Both the position numbers and the translations under genes were made by a program. DNA of 48,105 nt. Source: a virus. The stretch is from positions 1 through 48,105 of the IMG/VR virus record IMGVR_UViG_3300008459_000079. The stretch is one strand, 5' to 3'. Shown piece after piece: positions 41,696 to 48,105 of the stretch. The notes below the pieces were generated by a model, which saw only the letters and a program-made list of their open reading frames with translations, was not told where the DNA came from and did no database searches. Position 1 is the stretch's first letter; the number at the start of each line of letters is the position of its first letter.

Positions 41696-44600
41696 CCACC
41701 AGGAAATTCAGCAAATGGATTATTATTAAAGAAATTTAAATTTTCTTCTATAATTTGTTTTTGTTCTTCTAGTTGTTGTTTCTCTAATTCTTCTTGTGTT
41801 ATAAAATCAAGAGTATTAACATCACCTCTAAATGTAGATGGACCTATATTAGTTGTAGCATTTGTTGTTGCAATACCTGCAAATGTAGGAGGTTGAAATG
41901 CTGGTAATGGTAATTTCGGTGTATTAATAGGTGGTGGTGTTGATTGTGGAGAATCAGCAGGTTTAGTTTTAACATTAGTTTTCTCTTCTCCACTACCCTT
42001 ACCTTTATATTGATAACCTTCTTCTTTTCTAGAAGAAGTAAATCTAACATTCTTATTATATCTACCACTATTAAATGATGTATTAGCAATGAAGCTAGAA
42101 TCACTAGCAGTTTGAATTCTATCAATTGGACCTGCAAGAGATTGACCACCAAGAAGAGTTAAATCCATTGTTACTGTACAGTATAATGGAATAACACCCA
42201 TACCTTCAGGATTTAAATCCCAAGTTGATTCACTTATATCAAAGTTAATTGACCTTGCAATTGCTTTTGTATGTAAGAAATCACCATAGCGTAAAATAAA
42301 CACAGGCATCCTACCAAACACAGTATTTTCAACATTATTGCTATTTCTTAATCTAGAAGGTCTTGTTAATTGATGTAAGAATACATAACGCTTTGTAAAA
42401 TCAAATGGTGTTTGACTATTAAACACAGGGGTAAATGTGTTTAATCTTTCAAATCCCATTGGGAATTTATGTGTTTCTTCTATCTTTTCAAAATTTAAAT
42501 TTAATATTGGGTCATTGTTTTGACCTATTACTTTGCTAAAATCACCTTGTCTTATTTTATCTTGAGCGTCATCATTTAATTGTGGGTCAATTGCGGATTC
42601 AGTATTTGGTGCATTTGCATTTTCACTAAATGTAACTTTAAAGCCTTTCATTTTTGCAAATCTATCGCTTATTTCGTTAGGGTCATTTCTTTTTTCAAAT
42701 GTAGAACCATTAGATAAACTATCACCTTTAGGTTTCAAATTAAAAACTAAAAGAATTTCATTTTGTGCATATATACCTAATTCATATTTTAATTGACCAG
42801 GAATAGGAAGTTCTTTACTATCAGTTGGTACAATATTATCTGGACTTATACTATCTATTGTATATGTTGCAACTGAATTATAAAAAGTTATAAATTCAGT
42901 CATAAATCCATAAGCCCTTGAAAAACTTAAATTTCTATTATAATTTCTTGCTTGAGTTGAACCTCTACTTTTTGAAGCAATTAAATCTGTTGAACTACCT
43001 TCTATATCTATTTCTATTTTTTCTACACTACCTGAAGCAATTAATTCAATTAATTGGTCAGTAGCTGCCGATATAGTACTTAAAAATGATGCATTAAATG
43101 CTAATGTTGTTGATGATAATAATGGATTTGGTATTGTACCGTTAGCATCTTTATTAAGTTCTGTACAACTATCTAAAACACTATAATCAACCGAAACAGT
43201 ATCAGTATCATAATAACCATTCTTAAAAAAATATTGAACAGGTGCATTAATAAATTTAGTTTCTGCTTTCTGTTTTGTTACTTTATCATTTTGTGTCTTA
43301 TCTGTTTCTTGTTTATTATTAATAAATGAATCAACATCAAATAAATAATTTCCACAATTATGTAAATATGCACGGTAATTTTCAAGCGTTGGTTTTAAAT
43401 CCTGCATTTCTTTAACTGTATCAATTAATAAACGAAATGTTAAACTTAAATTTCTTGTAGTATTTTGATATGAGAATATTGGTTCAGGTCTACCAAGAAA
43501 ATTCATATCTGTCCAGTTCACAGTATTATTATCCGATATTTTTACATCATATGGTGGAAACCACATCCATCTTCCTCCATTTGGTCCTTGGTCACCATCA
43601 TCATCATTTGTAACTCTTACAGCTAAATTTTCCATAGTAAAGAAATGTCTGCGTCTATCATCTATTGTATCACCATCATATGGTGCTATTTTAGGTAAAA
43701 CACTTTCCTTTAATACAGAATTCTTTTCATTATTACCATTAAATCTAATTAACTTACTAAAATTATCGTACTGTTGATAAACCGTAAATGTTCTACATTC
43801 ACCATTACCTTTATAATAAACTATATTTGTATCAACATCAGTATATAATTTTTTTGTATTTTGTGCAATAACTTTATTTTCTTCAGCAAGTTTTGAAGTA
43901 AAATAGATTAATCCTCTTTTAACTTTATGGTCATTTAATATTATTTCTTGCACAGCAGGGTCTGAATCATAAATAAAACTACCATCAGAATCAGCATAAT
44001 ATTTTTGTCTTTCAGTAAATTGTCCTGAAGCATCATCTTTATTTTCAAAAATTACAGCCTTTTTTAAACCAATATTTTTTGTTTCATCAACTGGTTTATT
44101 TGATAAAGTACCAAAACCTTGTCTCCCTTCTAAATTTTTTCTTTCTTGAATATAATCTTTTGTTAAACTTCCTGAAGGTTTTTCATATAATGTAAAATAA
44201 GATTGCGTATAATATTCAATATCTTTAAATGTATAAAACTCAGTTAATCCTCTATTACCAGCATTTTCAAGATTTAACCACTCACTATCATATGTATTTT
44301 GAAATACTATTGATAATGAAGTCCTATCAGTTATCCAAGGATTTTGAGAATATGTAGAAAAAGTATTTAAATAACCTGTTCTTCTTATTTTATCTTGAAT
44401 TAATTTTCCTGAATAATAAAAATATATATCTGATGAATATTTATATTCAGATACATTTGAATCAGCAGCAAAATTTAATAAATAATTTTCATTACTTCTA
44501 TATCCAATTGTTCCTTCTAAAGCCCTATCAGAAAATGTTCTATTTGGGTTTTTATTTGCGTCAGTTATATTTGCATCATGTTTTTTAAAACTACCCTCAA

Positions 44601-44913
44601 AATCAACTGAAAAATCATTTGGTTTTGGAATAAACCCATCAAACATATTATATACGGACCTTCTACCAAATTCTTCCAATAATCTAGTAGCACCAATTTG
44701 TAATAATTGACTATTTTTTGCATCAACCAATCTTTCTACAACATTTAATATTGTATTATTTCTATAGTCAAATCCTGTTATCCTATTTAATAAATCAATA
44801 CTCCTAGTAACAATATCACTACTCAAATCATATGGAGAATCAATTTTATATAAATTACCTTTTAATTGGTTATCTCTCTGTCCTTCTCCTGTTATAGTAA
44901 TTGGTGTTGGCAT
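41692..44913 (-). CDS. Large baseplate/tail structural protein
   Basis: The protein has 1073 residues. The block MWFPPYDVKISDNNTVNWTD, then MNFLGRPEPIFSYQNTTRNL and SLTFRLLID (about residues 445-500), matches the NF-x-GR-x-EPV-x-x-Y-x-x-T-x-R pattern I associate with baseplate proteins of contractile tails. Later segments are beta-rich, and the C-terminal 120 residues are Pro/Gln/Thr-rich and end in a coiled coil (TQEELEKQQLEEQKQIIEEN). A CTATTTA motif lies 13 bases upstream. Placement away from the main tail cluster is unusual for T4-like phages. The family is plausible, the exact baseplate position unknown. Confidence 0.6.
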   Translation of the reverse strand: MPTPITITGEGQRDNQLKGNLYKIDSPYDLSSDIVTRSIDLLNRITGFDYRNNTILNVVERLVDAKNSQLLQIGATRLLEEFGRRSVYNMFDGFIPKPNDFSVDFEGSFKKHDANITDANKNPNRTFSDRALEGTIGYRSNENYLLNFAADSNVSEYKYSSDIYFYYSGKLIQDKIRRTGYLNTFSTYSQNPWITDRTSLSIVFQNTYDSEWLNLENAGNRGLTEFYTFKDIEYYTQSYFTLYEKPSGSLTKDYIQERKNLEGRQGFGTLSNKPVDETKNIGLKKAVIFENKDDASGQFTERQKYYADSDGSFIYDSDPAVQEIILNDHKVKRGLIYFTSKLAEENKVIAQNTKKLYTDVDTNIVYYKGNGECRTFTVYQQYDNFSKLIRFNGNNEKNSVLKESVLPKIAPYDGDTIDDRRRHFFTMENLAVRVTNDDDGDQGPNGGRWMWFPPYDVKISDNNTVNWTDMNFLGRPEPIFSYQNTTRNLSLTFRLLIDTVKEMQDLKPTLENYRAYLHNCGNYLFDVDSFINNKQETDKTQNDKVTKQKAETKFINAPVQYFFKNGYYDTDTVSVDYSVLDSCTELNKDANGTIPNPLLSSTTLAFNASFLSTISAATDQLIELIASGSVEKIEIDIEGSSTDLIASKSRGSTQARNYNRNLSFSRAYGFMTEFITFYNSVATYTIDSISPDNIVPTDSKELPIPGQLKYELGIYAQNEILLVFNLKPKGDSLSNGSTFEKRNDPNEISDRFAKMKGFKVTFSENANAPNTESAIDPQLNDDAQDKIRQGDFSKVIGQNNDPILNLNFEKIEETHKFPMGFERLNTFTPVFNSQTPFDFTKRYVFLHQLTRPSRLRNSNNVENTVFGRMPVFILRYGDFLHTKAIARSINFDISESTWDLNPEGMGVIPLYCTVTMDLTLLGGQSLAGPIDRIQTASDSSFIANTSFNSGRYNKNVRFTSSRKEEGYQYKGKGSGEEKTNVKTKPADSPQSTPPPINTPKLPLPAFQPPTFAGIATTNATTNIGPSTFRGDVNTLDFITQEELEKQQLEEQKQIIEENLNFFNNNPFAEFPGG

Positions 44914-44926
44914 TAATCTTTTTTCA

Positions 44927-44933
44927 TAAATAG
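44927..44933 (-). promoter_or_regulatory. Candidate late promoter motif (CTATTTA) for the baseplate-like gene
   Basis: The minus strand reads ACGCTATTTATGAAAAAAG, with the motif ending 13 bases before the ATG at 44913. Confidence 0.5.
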
Positions 44934-44965
44934 CGTATTTTATTTGTTATATCTATAAAAAGATA

Positions 44966-44977
44966 TATATTTATATT
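44966..44977 (+). promoter_or_regulatory. TATATTTA-N4 box before the methyltransferase fusion
   Basis: TATATTTA at 44966-44973 is followed by four bases and the ATG at 44978. It is one base short of the Bacteroidetes -7 box TAnnTTTG and has the same spacing as the boxes before thyX and the MazG-like gene. Confidence 0.4.
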
Positions 44978-45727
44978 ATGGAAAAATTTGAAATATATCC
45001 TGACACTCTTCCATTTAGTGTAAATTTTGAAGATGCATTGAAATCTTGCAAAATATTAGGGGATAGTTGGAGATTACCAACTAAAGATGAATTAAACGAA
45101 ATGTTCAAAAACCATAAAGATAAATTGGGTGATTATGGTGTTTGGTCTTCAACTGAATATAATAATGACTATGCCTGGTCACAAGGATTTACAACAGGTA
45201 ATATTTATATAAACCCTAAAACTAATGTTAATAGAGTTAGACCTGTTAGAACTCTAACCTCAGAACTATACGGTCCTGATAGAGGTAGAGATTGGTGGGC
45301 AAATTTAACACCACCTTTAGCACCTTCTGATAATGATGCTTCAATATTTAAAGATTATCTATTAAATGGTACTACACTCTTACTAGGTTGTACTAAAAAC
45401 TTAATACCTTTAAGCGATGCACAAATGGATATAGACCCTTGGTATGTTGCTGATACTGTAATCACACAAGATTGGACAACTAATACTAAATTCTACGATA
45501 ATATTATTGGTGATGGTGTATTAAACTTAGATAAAGAACTTGCTGAAAAAGTATTGGATATGTGTTATAAACATTGTGATAATTTTGTTGTAAGATGTTT
45601 TAATAGGAAACTACCAAATATGACAGTTGCTTCACATTTTCCAAATAAAAAAGACTTTCTTATTCCTCCAACAATAATTGAACAATTTGATGAATACACA
45701 TTTTATATTTGGAATTTTTATAAATGA
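44978..45727 (+). CDS. DUF1566 (Lcl-type) domain fused to a SAM-methyltransferase-like domain
   Basis: The protein has 249 residues. Residues about 25-92 form a DUF1566/Lcl-like C-type-lectin-type fold: SWRLPTKDELNEMFKNHKD, VWSSTEYNNDYAWSQGFTTG and the closing NRVRPVRTL. A linker with DRGRDWWANLTPP leads to residues about 130-249, which read as a class I SAM-binding Rossmann domain: motif I TTLLLGCTKNLIPLS (132-146), an acidic end MDIDPW (150-155), QDWT (164-167) and YDNIIGDGVLNL (173-184). The substrate is unknown. It overlaps the adenylate-forming gene downstream by ATGA, so the two products probably act together. Confidence 0.7.
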   Translation: MEKFEIYPDTLPFSVNFEDALKSCKILGDSWRLPTKDELNEMFKNHKDKLGDYGVWSSTEYNNDYAWSQGFTTGNIYINPKTNVNRVRPVRTLTSELYGPDRGRDWWANLTPPLAPSDNDASIFKDYLLNGTTLLLGCTKNLIPLSDAQMDIDPWYVADTVITQDWTTNTKFYDNIIGDGVLNLDKELAEKVLDMCYKHCDNFVVRCFNRKLPNMTVASHFPNKKDFLIPPTIIEQFDEYTFYIWNFYK

Positions 45728-46758
45728 GTATAAATGAAAAAATAGCATCCGATGTTCAAAGATTATTAACATACTTTGAGCAATCTCAATGGATTCATAA
45801 TGTTGATTATAGTATCTTAAAAGATTTAAAAATAATCACAAGAGAAGACTTGAGAAATATTAAAATGGAAAAGCAGTTTTATAAATGCAAAACATCAGGT
45901 TCAACAGGAGAACCTGTAAGTCTTGAAAAAACTTATGCTGACCTTGTTTGGTATATGGCAACCAATATTAGAGAATTAAGATGGAGAAAATGGGATGTAT
46001 CAAAGAATATTGCAATTATAAAATTTGATTCAAAACCAATAGTAAAAGATTCTTGGGGTATTCCAAAGTCAATTGAACCAATACAAGGTAAAACATTTAT
46101 AAATCATTATCTATCAATATCAGAATTACAATCCTGGCTTGAAGAAGTTAATCCACATTATATTCAAGCAATACCATCCATTATATCTCAATTAGATTTA
46201 TCAAAAATAACAAACTTAATTGATTATAAAGGAACAGGTGAAGTAGGTGGTTCAATGTATTCTAGTGAAGAATGTGGAACAATAGCAATACAATGTCCTG
46301 ATAATCCATCATTTATGCATGTGATGGAAAATATTATTATAGAAGTTGAAGATGATGGTGCTTTAATTATAACCTGTACAACAAATCCATATATTAAAAG
46401 ATATAAACATGGTGACCATATTGAATTAGGAGAGTGTACTTGTAAAAGACAATTACAAACTATTAAAAAAATTAATGGAAGAGTAAGAAATATGTTTGTT
46501 CTACCAAATGGTGATAAGAAATGGCCTCTAATTGGTGCTAAAGATTTTTATGAATTGTTTAAAATTAAAAGATATAAAGCAATTCAAACAACCATAAATG
46601 ACTTAGAACTTCATATAATTGCTGAACCATTAGGTGAAAAAGAAAATGAATTAATTAATCTTGTTCAAAAATATTTAGTTTCACCAATCAATGTTCAAAT
46701 TAAATATGTTGAGAAATTTACAGATTATAAATTTGAAGAATTTGTTTCATTGGTTTAA
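45724..46758 (+). CDS. Compact adenylate-forming enzyme (PaaK/CapK-like, ANL superfamily)
   Basis: The protein has 344 residues. The ATP-binding A3 loop is TSGSTGEP (57-64). A SEECGTIA segment (181-188) takes the place of the acidic adenine-pocket motif, YKHGDHIELG (227-236) matches A7, and KINGRVRNMFVLPNGD (249-264) matches A8. Such enzymes activate a carboxylate as acyl-AMP and pass it to CoA, an amine or a carrier protein. It is shorter than phenylacetate-CoA ligases (about 430) but has a recognisable small C-terminal lid domain. It starts in an ATGA overlap with the methyltransferase-like gene. No carrier protein is visible nearby. The substrate is unknown. Confidence 0.75.
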   Translation: MSINEKIASDVQRLLTYFEQSQWIHNVDYSILKDLKIITREDLRNIKMEKQFYKCKTSGSTGEPVSLEKTYADLVWYMATNIRELRWRKWDVSKNIAIIKFDSKPIVKDSWGIPKSIEPIQGKTFINHYLSISELQSWLEEVNPHYIQAIPSIISQLDLSKITNLIDYKGTGEVGGSMYSSEECGTIAIQCPDNPSFMHVMENIIIEVEDDGALIITCTTNPYIKRYKHGDHIELGECTCKRQLQTIKKINGRVRNMFVLPNGDKKWPLIGAKDFYELFKIKRYKAIQTTINDLELHIIAEPLGEKENELINLVQKYLVSPINVQIKYVEKFTDYKFEEFVSLV

Positions 46759-46763
46759 AAAAA

Positions 46764-46770
46764 CTATTTA
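46764..46770 (+). promoter_or_regulatory. Candidate late promoter motif (CTATTTA) for the 115-residue gene
   Basis: The plus strand reads ACTATTTATAATAAA at 46763-46777, with CTATTTA ending 15 bases before the ATG at 46786. Confidence 0.55.
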
Positions 46771-46785
46771 TAATAAAATTATATT

Positions 46786-47133
46786 ATGAAAACTAAAAGA
46801 CTTACTTTGGAATCATTTAAATCTCTTGTAAAAAAAATAATTAAAGAAGAAATTGAAAATCAAGATTACTATGAAACATTATCTCAAGCATTAGATGTTG
46901 TTAGAGATAAAGCAGCTAGTATGGGATTTGAAGTTGATGAAGATGATATTTTTAGACATTTTGGTACAGGAGGTATTCGTTATGAAGAAACTAAATCTGC
47001 TAATATTAGATTATTTAAAGATGCTGAACCTATTATGGATAGAAGAGGAAAAGAAATGAATCGCTCACTACATGTTTCAATTTATAGAATGCCATCAGGT
47101 AGATACGAATTAACAATGTATCCAACATTTTAA
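46786..47133 (+). CDS. Unknown small protein, late-type promoter
   Basis: The protein has 115 residues. An N-terminal amphipathic helix (LTLESFKSLVKKIIKEEIEN) precedes an acidic region (MGFEVDEDDIFRHFGTGGIR) and a C-terminal beta segment ending in SIYRMPSGRYELTMYPTF. No family recognised. The upstream motif is the full 15-base late form, so it is probably a virion or late protein despite lying among metabolic genes. A terminator follows. Confidence 0.5.
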   Translation: MKTKRLTLESFKSLVKKIIKEEIENQDYYETLSQALDVVRDKAASMGFEVDEDDIFRHFGTGGIRYEETKSANIRLFKDAEPIMDRRGKEMNRSLHVSIYRMPSGRYELTMYPTF

Positions 47134-47145
47134 GAAAAAAAATTT

Positions 47146-47172
47146 AAAACCCTTGAGAAATCAGGGGTTTTT
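47146..47172 (+). terminator. Terminator before thyX
   Basis: An 11-pair stem (47146-47156 with 47161-47171, one G-T wobble) closes a GAAA tetraloop and is followed by T-rich sequence. It ends the transcript of the 115-residue gene. It also overlaps the likely upstream promoter element of thyX. Confidence 0.8.
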
Positions 47173-47184
47173 CTTTTATATTTG
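47153..47184 (+). promoter_or_regulatory. Bacteroidetes-type promoter for thyX (TTG-N21-TATATTTG)
   Basis: TTG at 47153-47155 and TATATTTG at 47177-47184 are separated by 21 bases, fitting the Bacteroidetes housekeeping consensus TTG-N19-21-TAnnTTTG. The ATG comes only four bases later, so the transcript would be leaderless or nearly so. Confidence 0.5.
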
Positions 47185-47188
47185 TCTT

Positions 47189-47827
47189 ATGAAAGCAGAA
47201 CTCCTATCCCATTTTGGAAGCGATTTGACCATAACTAACACAGCAAGAGTGAGTTATGGAAAACAGGTTGATGAATTCACCGATAAAGATATTAAATTAA
47301 TTAACTATCTTGTTAAACACGGTCATACTTCACCGTTTAGACATTGTAGTTTACAATTTAGAATTAATTGTCCAATCTATGTTGAAAGACAATTATTTAA
47401 ACATCAGGTTGGTTGGGCTGCTAATTCTATCTCAGGTAGATATGTAGACTTCTCAGATACATATACAACTGTAACAGAATGGAGAAAACAATCCACATCT
47501 TCTAAACAAGGTAGTGAAGGTGTTATTGATAATCAAGAAATGGCTTCTATCATTGAAGCAGATATTATTGACCGTTGTAAAGGTGCTTATGAAAAACTTA
47601 TTGAACTTGGTGTATCAAAAGAACAAGCAAGAACAATCTTACCTTTGAATTTGAATACAACATTTATTTGGACAGGTTCTTTCCAAGCATTTATTCACCT
47701 TTGCAATCTTAGATTAAAACCTGATGCCCAACAGGAGACAAGAGAAGTAGTGGCTGAGATGCTTGAATGTGTTAAAAACATTGAAGGTAATCCATTTCAA
47801 CATAGTCTTACCGCATTTGGATTTTAA
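47189..47827 (+). CDS. thyX: Flavin-dependent thymidylate synthase
   Basis: The start at 47189 (MKAELLSHFGSDLTITNTAR) matches the usual ThyX N-terminus. A longer frame from 47153 would run through the terminator. The product, 212 residues, makes dTMP from dUMP using FAD and folate. The family block TSPFRHCSLQFRINCPIYV is present. The signature motif, normally RHR-x7-S, appears as FKHQVGWAANSISGRYVDF, with K and Q replacing the outer arginines and one extra residue before the Ser. This resembles a less common ThyX subgroup. It works with NrdAB and the MazG-like protein in dNTP supply. Confidence 0.9.
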   Translation: MKAELLSHFGSDLTITNTARVSYGKQVDEFTDKDIKLINYLVKHGHTSPFRHCSLQFRINCPIYVERQLFKHQVGWAANSISGRYVDFSDTYTTVTEWRKQSTSSKQGSEGVIDNQEMASIIEADIIDRCKGAYEKLIELGVSKEQARTILPLNLNTTFIWTGSFQAFIHLCNLRLKPDAQQETREVVAEMLECVKNIEGNPFQHSLTAFGF

Positions 47828-47835
47828 AAAAATTA

Positions 47836-47847
47836 TATATTTGAATT
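47836..47847 (+). promoter_or_regulatory. Bacteroidetes-type -7 box (TATATTTG-N4) before the MazG-like gene
   Basis: TATATTTG at 47836-47843 is followed by AATT and the ATG at 47848, the same box and spacing as before thyX, only 20 bases after the thyX stop codon. Confidence 0.45.
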
Positions 47848-48105
47848 ATGAATAAACTAGAAAACAAAATTTCTTCATTAAAAGAATACCAAGAACTTGC
47901 TGCAAGAACTTGCACAGATTTAGGAAGTAAAAAACTAAATAATCTTCACATGAAAATGGGTTTAATTACAGAACTTGCTGAAGCAATTGATGTGTATAAG
48001 AAGAAGATTGCTTATAAAAAAGATATTGACTATGTAAATCTTCAAGAAGAGTTAATCGGAGACACGCTTTTTTATGCAGTTAACTATTGCAGAATCAATA
48101 AGATA
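47848..48105 (+). CDS. MazG-like nucleotide pyrophosphohydrolase (partial, runs off the window)
   Basis: The first 86 residues are present and the gene continues past 48105. GLITELAEAIDVYKKK followed by NLQEELIGDTLFYAVNYCR has the E-x-x-E and E-x-x-D helices of all-alpha NTP pyrophosphatases (MazG/dUTPase superfamily), with acidic Mg ligands E42, E45, E70 or E71 and D74. Such phage proteins hydrolyse NTPs or dNTPs, either house-cleaning or lowering host alarmone signals. It follows thyX in the same direction with its own TATATTTG box. The C-terminus is unknown. Confidence 0.7.
   Translation, partial: MNKLENKISSLKEYQELAARTCTDLGSKKLNNLHMKMGLITELAEAIDVYKKKIAYKKDIDYVNLQEELIGDTLFYAVNYCRINKI

Noticed and set aside
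45120-45260. DUF1566 domain as the variable region of a diversity-generating retroelement
   Set aside because: Lectin-fold DUF1566 domains can be DGR targets, but no reverse transcriptase, template repeat or near-identical second copy is visible in the window.

Overview
The window is a gene-dense, very AT-rich segment of a T4-like (myovirus) phage genome. It carries recognisable counterparts of T4 gp17 (terminase), gp20 (portal), gp21 (prohead protease), gp22 (scaffold), gp23 (major capsid protein), gp18 (sheath), gp19 (tail tube), a gp5-like hub protein and a gp43-type DNA polymerase, plus phage nucleotide-metabolism genes. Three things point to a Bacteroidetes (Flavobacteria/Cytophagia-like) host: no purine-rich Shine-Dalgarno sequences, TATATTTG boxes matching the Bacteroidetes -7 consensus TAnnTTTG, and signal peptides ending in SYGQ or SYSQ. 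The host assignment is inference. No integrase, tRNA, CRISPR array or insertion sequence was seen. Intergenic gaps are all under about 100 bases.

Layout. 1-3133 (+): class I ribonucleotide reductase nrdB-nrdA, a terminator, and a small exported protein. 3126-11805 (-): Hsp20-like chaperone, tail tube, sheath, gp5-like hub protein and a 1301-residue baseplate/fibre protein. 11855-18906 (+): adhesin-like and unknown structural proteins, two small membrane/coiled-coil proteins, neck-like proteins, a 21-residue Cys-x-Cys microprotein and a membrane protein. 18894-31920 (-): the head and packaging block, transcribed right to left as nucleotidyltransferase fusion, three accessory proteins, an unknown gene, terminase, portal, core protein, protease, scaffold, capsid, terminator, metallopeptidase. 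31979-36960 (+ apart from one small gene): small proteins, a spanin-like overlapping pair, an 814-residue multidomain protein and several small genes. 36960-41695 (+): IMPDH/GMP-reductase-like enzyme and family B DNA polymerase. 41692-44913 (-): a 1073-residue baseplate-like protein. 44978-48105 (+): a DUF1566-methyltransferase fusion coupled to a compact adenylate-forming enzyme, a small protein, thyX and the start of a MazG-like pyrophosphohydrolase.

How the genes work together. The nucleotide enzymes (NrdAB, GMP-reductase-like, ThyX, MazG-like) and PolB supply replication. The minus-strand block builds, matures and fills the head. The tail block builds a contractile tail. Lysis may use the overlapping membrane-protein pair. 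Two promoter-like signals seem to separate gene classes. A 7-base CTAWTTA motif, often extended to ACTAWTTATAATAAA, precedes 17 structural or late genes and may be this phage's late promoter. TATATTTG-N4-ATG precedes thyX and the MazG-like gene, with TATATTTA-N4-ATG before the methyltransferase fusion.

The least ordinary items are the methyltransferase/adenylation pair, the candidate late-promoter code, a recurring (I/L)NE-S motif that probably marks prohead-protease sites in several unknown proteins, the Cys-x-Cys microprotein, and a DUF5661-nucleotidyltransferase fusion heading the packaging block. All family calls come from reading motifs; no database search was run.
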